Shown one piece after another: positions 17,482-26,228 of a stretch of 64,000 nucleotides of DNA. Location: the NCBI RefSeq assembly GCF_050633125.1, contig NZ_JBOEFX010000050.1, positions 1-64,000 on the forward strand, in the 5' to 3' direction. A model generated the notes under the pieces. That model was not told where the DNA came from. It ran no database searches and saw only the letters and a list, made by a program, of their open reading frames with translations. This stretch comes from Lewinella sp050633125. GTDB taxonomy: Bacteria; Bacteroidota; Bacteroidia; Chitinophagales; Saprospiraceae. Made by a program: the position numbers and the translations under genes. The first letter of the stretch is position 1. Every line of letters begins with the position of its first letter.

Positions 17482-18420
17482 ATGTTTGAAATATCTACCG
17501 ATGCTTTTGGTCGCTTTAAACGGTACACTTTAGAACATTCTATTGTACCCCTTAAAATACAGTTTGTCCCAGAAAAGGGAGGTGCCTTGTTGAGCTTGAT
17601 CATGGAAGGAGAAGAGGTACTAGATGGTTGCCAAACACCTGAGGAGCTCGATTTTAATAACTGGTATAAAAGCGGTGTGCTGTATCCTTTCCCCAACCGC
17701 CTGAAGGATGGTCGTTTTGAATGGCAGGGCAAAACCTATGAGTTTCCTACCAATGATGCGACCCACCAGCATGCGTTGCACGGATTTGGGGCGCAACGCC
17801 CCTTGGAGGTGATGGAGGTAGAAGTCGAAGACGATCATGCACGTATTCGCCTGGAAGGCAAATACAGTGGTGATCACGCTCATTATCCCTGGCCTTTTAC
17901 CTTTGGCCTGACGTATGAGCTGCACGCCCCCAACCAGTTATGGGTGAAGCTTTCGTTGCGTAATGATAGCGATGTAGATATCCCTGCCGGTTTGGGATGG
18001 CACTCTTACTTTCAGCTTGCTGAAATCACTGCGGCGCATACACTACGTTTGCCTCAGGTAGAGATGGTGGGCGTAGATGCTCGGATGATTCCTACAGGTA
18101 AACGCTATGATTACCCAGGTTTTTTGACGCCCAAACTCATTGGTGCAACCGTGCTTGATAATTGTTTTGCAGTACCTACTACTTCATTGGAAGTAAGTGC
18201 CCACTTGAGTGGCCCCCGAGGCACTATCCGCTATTGGCAAGAAACAGGCAAGGACAAGTTTAACTTCCTCCAAGTGTTCACGCCGCCGTATGGTACTTCC
18301 GTAGCGCTGGAGCCGATGACTTGTAACGTTGATGCGTTCAATAACGGCGAAGGCTTGGTGACACTGGCACCGGGGGCAACTTTAGAGGCAAAGGCTGGGG
18401 TTGTGTATGAGGTGGAGTGA
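17482..18420 (+). CDS. Aldose 1-epimerase
   Basis: 312 residues of the galactose mutarotase-like fold, which interconverts alpha and beta anomers of hexoses. Visible hallmarks are LYPFPNRLKDGRFEWQGKTY (~73-92), the active-site His in QHALHGFG, a GLGWHSYF strand in mid-protein and an ALEPMTCNVDAFN segment near 275. There is no signal peptide. Being downstream of trehalase, it may speed mutarotation of released glucose. Membership is firm; substrate is not. Confidence 0.88.
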   Translation: MFEISTDAFGRFKRYTLEHSIVPLKIQFVPEKGGALLSLIMEGEEVLDGCQTPEELDFNNWYKSGVLYPFPNRLKDGRFEWQGKTYEFPTNDATHQHALHGFGAQRPLEVMEVEVEDDHARIRLEGKYSGDHAHYPWPFTFGLTYELHAPNQLWVKLSLRNDSDVDIPAGLGWHSYFQLAEITAAHTLRLPQVEMVGVDARMIPTGKRYDYPGFLTPKLIGATVLDNCFAVPTTSLEVSAHLSGPRGTIRYWQETGKDKFNFLQVFTPPYGTSVALEPMTCNVDAFNNGEGLVTLAPGATLEAKAGVVYEVE

Positions 18421-18446
18421 TGCTTGACTAAAAATGTAAATAACCG

Positions 18447-18943
18447 ATGGAAAAGATAATCGCAGATTGGGAGGAAAATGCAACAAAAACCAAAAGAATA
18501 CCTTCTCTTTTATTACTTCGCTGAAGTTTAAAAGCTCAAGTAAAGTAGATAGGTTGGCACGTGAATCGCACGATGAAGCATTTGAAAAAATAGATTGTTT
18601 AAAATGCGGAAACTGCTGTAAGGTGGCTAAACCCGTTTTAAGTACGACTGATATTTCCAGGATTGCTAAACATTTGCACGAACCTCCTCGAATAATAAAG
18701 GAAAAATATTTAAAGCAAGACGAAGATGGAAATTGGACGATAAATGCTTCACCATGCCCCTTTCTTGGAGAAGCAAATGAATGCCAGGTTTATAGTGCAC
18801 GGCCATCCAATTGTAAAGGTTTTCCATTCACGCATAAGCCAGGATTTACTTCAAGGCGATATCAGCATACGTCAAACACGGTTGTCTGCCCAGCCGCGTA
18901 TTATGTTGTGGAAAGAATGAAAATGTTATTCCATTATAGATAG
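18447..18943 (+). pseudogene. YkgJ-family Cys-cluster protein with a -1 frameshift
   Basis: Starting from ATG 18447 the reading frame encodes MEKIIADWEENATK and then leaves frame at a run of five A (18485-18489). The downstream frame encodes NQKNTFSFITSLKFK and the family core: CLKCGNCCK (near the middle), CPFLG, CQVYSARPSNCKGFP and a final CPAAY. Adding one A to the run restores one continuous ~166-residue protein with the N-terminus usual for this family. Without it only a TTG start at 18467 remains. The Cys cluster probably binds zinc or Fe-S. A homopolymer sequencing error is the simplest reading. Confidence 0.75.
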
Positions 18944-18964
18944 AATAGTGGGCAATGACACTGT

Positions 18965-19483
18965 TCAATGCTCTTGCCCCAAAGTCTCAAAATACAACCG
19001 ATAGTTTTCCTCGTCAAAGCAGATAAAGTAGACCGTCTCTACAAACGCTAGCGTAGCGTTTCTTACCGCATCAATAGCAATGGCCGCCGCCGCGGCTTTA
19101 GGATAGCGATAAACGCCGGTGCTGATATTAGGAAAAGCGATAGACTTGAGCTTATTATCCTCTGCTAGCTTGAGGCTGTTGAGGTAGCAATTCTTTAGTT
19201 TTTGTTTTTCATTTGATTGCCCCTCATTCCAGTGTGGCCCCACGGTATGGATGACGAATTTTGCGGGGAGTTCTCCAGCAGTGGTGATCACAGCCTCTCC
19301 TACATCACAGCCACCTTGTCGATTTCTGATTTGGATGCACTCGTCTAAGATAGCCTTGCCTCCGGCGCGGTGGATAGCGCCATCTACACCGCCACCGCCA
19401 AGCAGAGATGTATTTGCAGCATTGACAATGGCGTCTACTTCCAGTTTGGTAATATCGCCTTTAAGGAGTTTTATTTGCATCAT
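18965..19483 (-). CDS. Macro domain protein (O-acetyl-ADP-ribose deacetylase type)
   Basis: 172 residues, a single macro domain that binds ADP-ribose and removes O-acetyl or ADP-ribosyl groups. Signatures: GDITKLEVDAIVNAANTSLL at the N-terminus, the GGGGVDGAIHRAGG loop (catalytic Asp/Asn region), GEAVITTAG, and IAFPNISTGVYRYP near 120. It matches YmdB-like enzymes in length. Its start lies 7 bases after the M1 peptidase stop on the same strand, so the two are probably one operon. Confidence 0.9.
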   Translation of the reverse strand: MMQIKLLKGDITKLEVDAIVNAANTSLLGGGGVDGAIHRAGGKAILDECIQIRNRQGGCDVGEAVITTAGELPAKFVIHTVGPHWNEGQSNEKQKLKNCYLNSLKLAEDNKLKSIAFPNISTGVYRYPKAAAAAIAIDAVRNATLAFVETVYFICFDEENYRLYFETLGQEH

Positions 19484-19490
19484 TTTTGAA

Positions 19491-21158
19491 TTACTCTATT
19501 TCTTTGGTCTTCACCAAGAAGCGATCTACCGCTACGGTGAAATCAGCAGCAGTGGTGTTGAAAAGAGTGGTTTCTTGCCATTTAGTGGTATTAGGGGTAA
19601 CCCGAATCATCTTTTCTTGGTTCCCCAGCAAGATTGGCATATTGAACCCCTCCGCATCAGCAGCCCACCGGTAGTTTACTTGCAGTTTTTTGCCCTGCTG
19701 CGCTAGCTTATATTCCAAAACAGGCGGCTGCGGATAATGGAGGTATTGCTGAAAGAAGGACTGCCAGTCTTCTCCGGTCGCCTCGTTGACGTAATCAATA
19801 AAATCTTGCGTACTCACGAGGCTGAGGCTATGTTTTTGGTAGAATCCCTTGAAGATGGCCCACCATTTTTCGTCATCACCAATAGCATTACGGAGGGTGT
19901 GCAGTACCCAGGCACCTTTGAAATAATGGTCACTACCGCCCCAGTCTTCCCAGTTCACACCTGCGGGGCCAATGATGGGTTCCTGGTTGTAGATGTACAG
20001 TTTTTGCTTGACGAGATAGCGAATAGCATCTTCATAGCTCATCGTATATTCTACGTAAACCGCTTCCAGGTAGGTGGTAAAAGACTCTTGCACCCACATC
20101 TCTGCCAGGTCGGCTACACCAATACTATTGCCAAAATATTCGTGACCGGTTTCGTGTACAATAATGTAGTCCCAGTTCATATCTCTGGGGATCATGCCTC
20201 CCAGGTAGCCTCGCATGTATTGGTTGCCATAAGCAATGGCACTCTGATGTTCCATACCCAAGTAAGGCGTCTCTACTAAAGCAAAACCATCTTCCCAGAA
20301 AGGGTATTTGTCCAGGTACTTTTCGTAGCAGGCCAGCACCGAGTGTACTTGCTGAAAGTGTTCCTGTGCCCTGTCTTCGTTATAGTCGATCACATAATAA
20401 TCCAAGGCCAATGTGTCGCCGTCTGCCGCGTAGTATTCGTCAGAAGAATGGGTGTAATGACCAATATTGAGGGTCACGTTGTAGTTGTCGATAGGGTAGG
20501 AGACGAACCAGTCGTAACGGGTATATTTATCATCTTCTTCTACTTCGCGCAGATTACCATTGGCTACTGCCATGAGGTCACTAGGCACCGTAAGGCTGAT
20601 GAGCATGCTGTCTGGTTCGTCCGAAAGGTGATCCTTGTTGGGCCACCAAAGGCTGGCGCCGTCACCTTCACAAGCGACCGCAATCCAATCGCGGCCACGC
20701 TTATCTTCCGACCATACAAAACCACCATCCCAGGGAGCATTGCTAGCAATAGTGGGTTTGCCGTAATAGTGGACAGTAAAACTTCCCGTACTCCCTGCTT
20801 GCTGCACCGTTGGAAAATCTACAAAAACAGCATTGTATTCCCGAGTAAAAGAGAGTTCTTGCTTGCCGAGTAAAATACGATCAATGGTCATATTCTCGAA
20901 CAAGTCGATTTGCAAACGCTGGAAATCTGTCACTGCTGTAAACGCGATTTCTACTTCGCCGCGAATCATTTTTTTGCGAGTATCCACTTTGAGTTGCAGG
21001 CCGTAGTAGTGAACATCGTAGCAAGTTCGTTCGGGCCGTAGACTACCCCGTAGCGTGTCAGCTTTGGTGAAAGTGTGGTGCTGATAAAAGTCGGTAGACT
21101 GGCCCAGAAGGCCAAGGCTTGCCAAGAGCAGAAAGAATAGAATAAACAATGGTCGCAT
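19491..21158 (-). CDS. Exported M1-family aminopeptidase
   Basis: 555 residues. A signal peptide (LFILFFLLLASLGLLGQS) sends it across the inner membrane. The N-terminal ~210 residues are the M1 beta domain (CYDVHYYGLQLKVD, WWPNKDHLSDEPDSM). The catalytic site HETGHEYFGNS sits near residue 330 with the third Zn ligand Glu in WVQESFTTYLE, and the exopeptidase loop reads YLGMEHQSAIAYGN. It lacks the large C-terminal ERAP-like domain, so it is the short secreted form. The TATCTTTG element at 21180-21187 suits a promoter. Confidence 0.9.
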   Translation of the reverse strand: MRPLFILFFLLLASLGLLGQSTDFYQHHTFTKADTLRGSLRPERTCYDVHYYGLQLKVDTRKKMIRGEVEIAFTAVTDFQRLQIDLFENMTIDRILLGKQELSFTREYNAVFVDFPTVQQAGSTGSFTVHYYGKPTIASNAPWDGGFVWSEDKRGRDWIAVACEGDGASLWWPNKDHLSDEPDSMLISLTVPSDLMAVANGNLREVEEDDKYTRYDWFVSYPIDNYNVTLNIGHYTHSSDEYYAADGDTLALDYYVIDYNEDRAQEHFQQVHSVLACYEKYLDKYPFWEDGFALVETPYLGMEHQSAIAYGNQYMRGYLGGMIPRDMNWDYIIVHETGHEYFGNSIGVADLAEMWVQESFTTYLEAVYVEYTMSYEDAIRYLVKQKLYIYNQEPIIGPAGVNWEDWGGSDHYFKGAWVLHTLRNAIGDDEKWWAIFKGFYQKHSLSLVSTQDFIDYVNEATGEDWQSFFQQYLHYPQPPVLEYKLAQQGKKLQVNYRWAADAEGFNMPILLGNQEKMIRVTPNTTKWQETTLFNTTAADFTVAVDRFLVKTKEIE

Positions 21159-21179
21159 TTCAATAGAATTTTACACTTG

Positions 21180-21187
21180 CAAAGATA
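21180..21187 (-). promoter_or_regulatory. Candidate -7 element for the M1 peptidase gene
   Basis: TATCTTTG on the minus strand, 22 bases before the start codon at 21158, matches TAnnTTTG exactly. No well-placed -33 TTG is visible. Confidence 0.4.
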
Positions 21188-21439
21188 AGAACGTTTACGA
21201 ACGTAGAGGCCTTGCATTGCAACGTCTGCAAACCACACAAGAGCACTACAATGCGTTTATATGCCATTTTAATTAAAGTACACGTTAAGTTTGTATTTTT
21301 TTATTTAGAAACAAATCCGTATGTTTGTTGCGGATTCAATCCCAATCAGAGGTAATTAGCCCCAATTTCGGGGAGTTCAGAGGAATAAGTTTGGAAATTG
21401 CTGGGCACTTGGTTCTCCAAGTGTATAAATGAACTATGG

Positions 21440-22078
21440 CTACTGCCAAGGTTTTGGGAGTGGTCGACGGCGTTCGAGGCCTGGGTGGGAAGACCCGCCA
21501 GGGTCTGCTGATAACTGTGCCTCTGGCTCAAAATCATCCAAAATCACCTCCTTGTTTATATCATTTGAGGGCTCCTTAAAGGCATAATAAATCACCATTG
21601 TAAGGAGAACCGTATTCACTATCACTGTATAATAAAAGGCATAGCCTTCCAGCTCGTCAAGCCTGAATAGTAAATAGTACTTCTGGCCATAGAGGTCGTC
21701 CAATATTGGTAAAAATCGCTGACTATAGCGTTGATCAGCTGGTATTATTGTTTGAGTTCCCTCCAACAACAGCATGGGGGCTATCAATAAAAGATAATTT
21801 AGTAAGCGGTGAATTTTATACCACCGTTTTTGCCGTCGGTGAGTTGCCAATCTTTTAGATAAATAGATGACAAATAGAAGATAACCACCAATGGTTACCA
21901 AGATGATGGGAAGGCTGAATTCCACTGAGGTAGCTGCCTGTAAAACACCTTTTAAAAAGGGCAATATCTCGGTGTCATACTCAATTCCCTTACCAAATAT
22001 TTTTACCCTTCCTCCTGCTACAAAAGGAATGACTACAGCACAAGCAGCCGCCAAGAAACAATCAAATTTTGGGTTCAT
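21440..22078 (-). CDS. Membrane protein of unknown function
   Basis: 212 residues from MNPKFDCF; a start 14 codons earlier is possible. Four hydrophobic segments are visible: ~5-22, ~48-68, ~82-100 and ~138-160. The C-terminal ~45 residues are polar and Pro/Gly-rich. I recognise no family. It stands alone, with 281 bases of non-coding DNA before the M1 gene. The low-complexity tail could mark a wrong frame at its end. Confidence 0.45.
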   Translation of the reverse strand: MNPKFDCFLAAACAVVIPFVAGGRVKIFGKGIEYDTEILPFLKGVLQAATSVEFSLPIILVTIGGYLLFVIYLSKRLATHRRQKRWYKIHRLLNYLLLIAPMLLLEGTQTIIPADQRYSQRFLPILDDLYGQKYYLLFRLDELEGYAFYYTVIVNTVLLTMVIYYAFKEPSNDINKEVILDDFEPEAQLSADPGGSSHPGLERRRPLPKPWQ

Positions 22079-22217
22079 TTTTTTTAAACGACTGGAGCAG
22101 AAGTTGAGTATTGTTAGCAATTAGAATGAGTGCTGGAAAGAGATTCTTATATGTCATGGCTCAATAACATAAAACTAACTATTCCGGATGGGAACGCTAC
22201 TTTGTGAGGAAACCTTT

Positions 22218-22330
22218 TTAAGGGATTTTGGGGTCCGTGCCATCGTTCCTCGGCACCGGGCTATCCCTCGTACTTGCGCCCTCCGGGCCCCGCCCTCACC
22301 TATACGGCTCGGGCTTTGTTGGGATAGGCA
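22218..22330. repeat. Dispersed GC-rich intergenic repeat (second orientation)
   Basis: Begins with TTTTGGGGTCCGTGCC (22226-22241), the inverted form of the terminus at 13513, and continues as a GC-rich block to ~22330. It fills the space between the divergent genes at 22078 and 22448 ahead of the fabG promoter. Confidence 0.55.
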
Positions 22331-22398
22331 GATGTTTTACTACAGCACCTCTGCGGTGATTTTTCTTGGTATTCTCTTCTTTCATCCCCGGTCATTTG

Positions 22399-22406
22399 TA
22401 CCTTTG
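22399..22406 (+). promoter_or_regulatory. Candidate -7 element for fabG
   Basis: TACCTTTG, an exact TAnnTTTG match, 42 bases before the fabG ATG. The -33 TTG is not at a standard distance. Confidence 0.45.
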
Positions 22407-22447
22407 CGGCTGAATATTCCTATTTACCTTCATTCTAATTTAAAAAC

Positions 22448-23197
22448 ATGGCTCTACTACAGGATAAAGTTGCCCTCATCACCGGCGGATCACGTGGCAT
22501 TGGCGCCAGCATTGTTAGTCGTTTTGCCCAAGCGGGCGCCCAGGTAGCCTTTACCTATCATTCTTCTAAAGAAAAAGCAGATGCATTGGCACAAGCTGTT
22601 TCAGCAGAGCACGGCGTTACCGTTAAGGCATACCAGTCGGATGCGGCTTCTTTTTCTGCTGCCGAAGAATTGGCTAAGCAGGTGCTGGAGGATTTTGGTA
22701 CGATCGATGTACTGGTCAATAATGCTGGTATCACTCGTGACAACCTCATCTTGCGAATGAACGAAGAGCAGTGGGATCAGGTAATGGACAATAACCTCAA
22801 GTCGGTCTTTAACCTTACCAAGCAGGTGGTCCGCCCGATGATGAAAAGTCGTGCTGGCTCTATCATCAACGTATCCTCGATTGTAGGGATTACCGGCAAC
22901 GCTGGACAATCAAACTATGCCGCTTCTAAAGCAGGTATCATTGGTTTCTCCAAATCTATTGCCAAAGAGTTGGGGTCGCGTAATGTGCGTTGTAATGTCA
23001 TCGCTCCCGGTTTCATCGCCACGGATATGACCGATGAACTGGATGAGAAAACCCGTGATGCTTACTTGTCAAACATCCCACTACGCCGCTTTGGTGAAGG
23101 AACAGAGATAGCAGACGCCTGTGTATTCCTGGCTTCAGATATGAGCTCCTATATTTCGGGCCAAGTCCTGAGTGTTTGTGGCGCCTTGAACTGCTAA
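22448..23197 (+). CDS. fabG: 3-oxoacyl-[acyl-carrier-protein] reductase
   Basis: 249 residues, an SDR enzyme that reduces 3-oxoacyl-ACP with NADPH in fatty acid elongation. The cofactor motif is TGGSRGIG (~13-20), followed by NNAGITRDNL (~90), catalytic Ser in INVSSIVG (~140) and Tyr/Lys in SNYAASKAG (~155). The IPLRRFGEGTEIADACVFLASD segment and GQVL ending are FabG-like, though the final SVCGALNC differs from the common DGG ending. It has its own promoter element and a hairpin downstream. Confidence 0.9.
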   Translation: MALLQDKVALITGGSRGIGASIVSRFAQAGAQVAFTYHSSKEKADALAQAVSAEHGVTVKAYQSDAASFSAAEELAKQVLEDFGTIDVLVNNAGITRDNLILRMNEEQWDQVMDNNLKSVFNLTKQVVRPMMKSRAGSIINVSSIVGITGNAGQSNYAASKAGIIGFSKSIAKELGSRNVRCNVIAPGFIATDMTDELDEKTRDAYLSNIPLRRFGEGTEIADACVFLASDMSSYISGQVLSVCGALNC

Positions 23198-23230
23198 ATA
23201 GGCTGTTATAAACGACATCTTTTTAAAATC

Positions 23231-23270
23231 ACATAAGGCATTTTAGGGAAATCTCTAAAATGCCTTATGT
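23231..23270. terminator. Perfect inverted repeat after fabG, possible terminator
   Basis: ACATAAGGCATTTTAG (23231-23246) pairs perfectly with 23255-23270 over an 8-base loop. It lacks a T run on the plus strand, so it may act in RNA stability or as a weak terminator. Confidence 0.5.
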
Positions 23271-23367
23271 CGTTCAAAATAGGTCTTGTTTTTAAAAACT
23301 AGAGCTCTGAGTGATTTGATGTTTCTAGGAACCACCTAACCAACAACAATCAACCAGCAACCTACAC

Positions 23368-23820
23368 TTACGCTTTATTATTCACTACCTTTTTTAGGAA
23401 AATCCGCCCGCGCTCACGTTTGGAATCAAATATTTCTAACCGTATTTCTTGCCAGTAGCCATTTAGCGAGCTACCGTTGATAGAGCGATTCCACATTAGT
23501 TGGTATTTGCGTAAAAAGGGAGGAACGTAGTTGTCACCATTACGGTTAACGTATTCTACTTCGTCAATGTATACCGAGAGGTCGTCATAAAGGCGACCCG
23601 AGAGATTCATCTCAATAATGCGGGTTTCGCTAAGGTAAACGTAAGACCTGCCGGTCACTGTCTTTCCTTGCCGTTCCAGGTAAACCTGCACAGGATACCC
23701 CTTGGTGGATTGTATTCCTCCAACGGTAATGGTTCCTTCCCAAAGTCCTTCAAATTGGAGTTGAGCTGCCAACGATAGCGAAAATAATAGGCAACTGCCA
23801 AGTACAAGAGAACGCAACAT
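23368..23820 (-). CDS. Exported small protein of unknown function
   Basis: 150 residues. A signal peptide (SLVLGSCLLFSLSLAAQ) is followed by a predicted beta-rich domain (FEGLWEGTITVGG, YPVQVYLERQGKTVTGRSYV) that looks like a lipocalin-like or beta-sandwich fold. I cannot name a family. It lies 167 bases downstream of the histidine kinase gene on the same strand. Confidence 0.55.
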   Translation of the reverse strand: MLRSLVLGSCLLFSLSLAAQLQFEGLWEGTITVGGIQSTKGYPVQVYLERQGKTVTGRSYVYLSETRIIEMNLSGRLYDDLSVYIDEVEYVNRNGDNYVPPFLRKYQLMWNRSINGSSLNGYWQEIRLEIFDSKRERGRIFLKKVVNNKA

Positions 23821-23987
23821 GATCTTGGTGTTTTTTGTGGCTTGCGAAGATAAGGGTTTTTGAGAAAAGGTGTTGGGTTAGCCACTAGAGGGTGCCGCTG
23901 ACCTAGTAAGTCTGGTAATTAAGCAAGTGAAATCAATGAAAGGGAGGCAAAAATACCGCAGCGCATTCTGAATGCTCCGCCAATAAT

Positions 23988-25457
23988 TTACCCCACAGCC
24001 AATGGCAACTGGAACCAAAATTCAGCACCATTTTGCTCACGGTTGCGTACATGAATAGTAGCTTGATGAATTTCAAGAATCTTTTTCACAATGGCTAATC
24101 CCAGGCCACTGCCAGTAGCTTTTTTCGTTTCCAGTTGACGGTAACGTTCAAAAATATGAGCTTGTTGGGCTTCTGGAATACCGGGGCCAGTATCTGCCAC
24201 CATGATACGAACTCCTTCTGGGGTATTGTTCAGTTGAATACTCACTTCACCTCCGGCTGGAGTATGCCGAAGGGCATTGTCTAGCAGGTTTTGTAGTACG
24301 CGCTCTACCAAGCCAATGTCTGCAAACACCATCGGTAAATCATGTGGTGCGTTCCAGCCAAGGGCAATGTTCTTTTCCTGGGCGAGTACCTGGTATTTAA
24401 ATATGATATCCTGGCAAAGTTCCTGGATAGGGAAGGGTTCTTTTTGTGGGACAATTTGCTGCGCTTCCAATTTTGAATATTCAAACAGTTGAGCAATCAG
24501 TCGGGAGAGTTTTTCGGAACTGGCCATCACCGTTTCCAGGTATTGCTTTCTTTCCTCTGAGGTGATTTTCCCCTCCTTCATCTGTAGTGTTTCTATATAG
24601 CCCTGTATTATCGCCAGTGGCGTTCGCAAATCGTGAGAAACATTAGCAATAAGCTCCTGCCGTAGCCTGTCTACAGATTTTAGTTGCTCAATGCTTTCCG
24701 TTACCTTTTCGGCCATCTCATTAAAAGTATCGCCCAAAATAGCGAGGCTACCCTGGTCTCGCTTGGAAATACGAGCCTCGTAGTCGCCTTCTTGAAACCG
24801 CTTTAAGACACTGATTATTCGTCGTAAGTTGCGTGTAAGCCACCAAAAGGCCAGTAAACCAATGAGTAATGCTGCCACCAGAATAAGATAAAATAAACGA
24901 CCACCGAGACACAGAATATAGTGCATACTCAAAGTGCTGGTGATACTGTTCCTTGCTTCACCCGCCAGTATAACGTAAGCGTAGCCACGGAGTTGCTCGT
25001 TCTCGTAAATGGGGGCGGCAGAAAAAATATTGGCAGTACCAGGTTGTTTGGGGTCATCACCAAGAATGAGGTGGGGAGTCTTACTGGTTAGGAAAGTTGT
25101 GATAGGCTCCATATCAACCCTATCCAGTTTTACCTTGCTATAAGGGACGACGTAATCAATAATCTCACCTTCGGTATCCAGGAGGTAAACCTCCAAGCTG
25201 GGGTTGATGACCATCATAGAATGCATGATGTCATGGGTGGCAGAGGTGTCTGGCTGGCCGTCCTTTAACGGTTGGGTTTCTTTGACAATATGTTTTGCTA
25301 CATCACCGTATAGCTGTTGATTGATTTCCTGTACGTAAGTACGTGCTGCGATGGAGGTGACAAAGATGTACCCGGCCCCCAGCCCAAGCAGCAATAGGAG
25401 AAGGGTGAAGGCAATATTCCAGTAAAGAGAAAAATGATCGTTGGCCTTTTTGTTCAT
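23988..25457 (-). CDS. Sensor histidine kinase (HAMP, HisKA, HATPase)
   Basis: 489 residues. TM1 (~13-35) and TM2 (~184-207) enclose a ~150-residue extracytoplasmic sensor domain. HAMP follows (RFQEGDYEARI). The phospho-acceptor is His in ANVSHDLRTPLAIIQGYIE (~276), then N box LLDNALRHTPAGG, G1 box DTGPGIP and G2 box GSGLGLAIVKK. It autophosphorylates and hands phosphate to the OmpR-type regulator whose gene ends 4 bases upstream. No ligand can be named. Confidence 0.93.
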   Translation of the reverse strand: MNKKANDHFSLYWNIAFTLLLLLLGLGAGYIFVTSIAARTYVQEINQQLYGDVAKHIVKETQPLKDGQPDTSATHDIMHSMMVINPSLEVYLLDTEGEIIDYVVPYSKVKLDRVDMEPITTFLTSKTPHLILGDDPKQPGTANIFSAAPIYENEQLRGYAYVILAGEARNSITSTLSMHYILCLGGRLFYLILVAALLIGLLAFWWLTRNLRRIISVLKRFQEGDYEARISKRDQGSLAILGDTFNEMAEKVTESIEQLKSVDRLRQELIANVSHDLRTPLAIIQGYIETLQMKEGKITSEERKQYLETVMASSEKLSRLIAQLFEYSKLEAQQIVPQKEPFPIQELCQDIIFKYQVLAQEKNIALGWNAPHDLPMVFADIGLVERVLQNLLDNALRHTPAGGEVSIQLNNTPEGVRIMVADTGPGIPEAQQAHIFERYRQLETKKATGSGLGLAIVKKILEIHQATIHVRNREQNGAEFWFQLPLAVG

Positions 25458-25460
25458 GTT

Positions 25461-26162
25461 TTACAATTCTTCATTGAAGCGATAACCTATGCCCCAGGTG
25501 GTAAGGATGTAGCGGGGTTGATCAGCCTGAGGCTCAATCTTTCGCCGCAGGCGATTGATATGGGAATTGACGGTATGCTCAAACCCATTAAAATCATAAC
25601 CCCATACCAAGGTAAGTAACCGCTGGCGGTCATAACTTTTACCAGGATGTGCAGCCATCAGCGCCAGTAATTCAAACTCTTTAGGCGAAAGCTCTACTCT
25701 TTTTTGCTGAATGGTCACTTTACGTTTTTCCAGATCAATGACCAAGTCGCCAAAATTGAGGATACTTGGTGGTTCCTTTTGTTGCTTCTGCTGGGCCAAG
25801 TTGCTACGTCGGAAAATGGCTTTCACTCTGGCAATAAGCTCCCGGACACTGAATGGTTTAGTCAAGTAGTCATCTGCCCCGGTTTCTAATCCCAGTACCT
25901 TATCGATCTCTTCCGATTTCGCGGTAAGCATTAAAATGGGAGTATTGATCTGCTGCATTCGCAAACGCCGGCACACTTCTAGTCCATCAACATGAGGCAA
26001 CATTAGGTCTAGTATGATCAAGTCAAAGGTACTCCCTTCTGCGGCAGCAAGGCCTCGGAGGCCATCACTCGCTCGAACCAGGCTACAGCCTAAGTCGTTC
26101 AGATGAATCTCTATAAGATCAACAATGTGGGGATCATCTTCAATGATCAAAACCCTTTTCAT
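25461..26162 (-). CDS. OmpR/PhoB-family response regulator
   Basis: 233 residues from MKRVLIIED, which places the acidic pocket at the normal spot; a 15-residue upstream extension is not expected. The receiver has phospho-Asp in IILDLMLPHVDGLEV (~53) and the conserved Lys in DYLTKPFSV. The C-terminal winged helix (LSPKEFELLALMAAHPGKSYDRQRLL, HTVNSHINRLRRKIE) binds DNA. It shares an operon with the kinase directly downstream and may be co-transcribed with the NtrC-like gene 66 bases upstream. Confidence 0.94.
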   Translation of the reverse strand: MKRVLIIEDDPHIVDLIEIHLNDLGCSLVRASDGLRGLAAAEGSTFDLIILDLMLPHVDGLEVCRRLRMQQINTPILMLTAKSEEIDKVLGLETGADDYLTKPFSVRELIARVKAIFRRSNLAQQKQQKEPPSILNFGDLVIDLEKRKVTIQQKRVELSPKEFELLALMAAHPGKSYDRQRLLTLVWGYDFNGFEHTVNSHINRLRRKIEPQADQPRYILTTWGIGYRFNEEL

Positions 26163-26228
26163 AAGCTCTTTTTTGTAATCATCGGCAAATTCGCCAATAA
26201 GTATCACAAAATCATCACGAAGAGCAGA

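Noticed and set aside
21346..21537. 63-codon frame overlapping the end of the unknown membrane protein gene
   Set aside because: It could be an alternative C-terminus after a frameshift, but I see no sequence that decides it.
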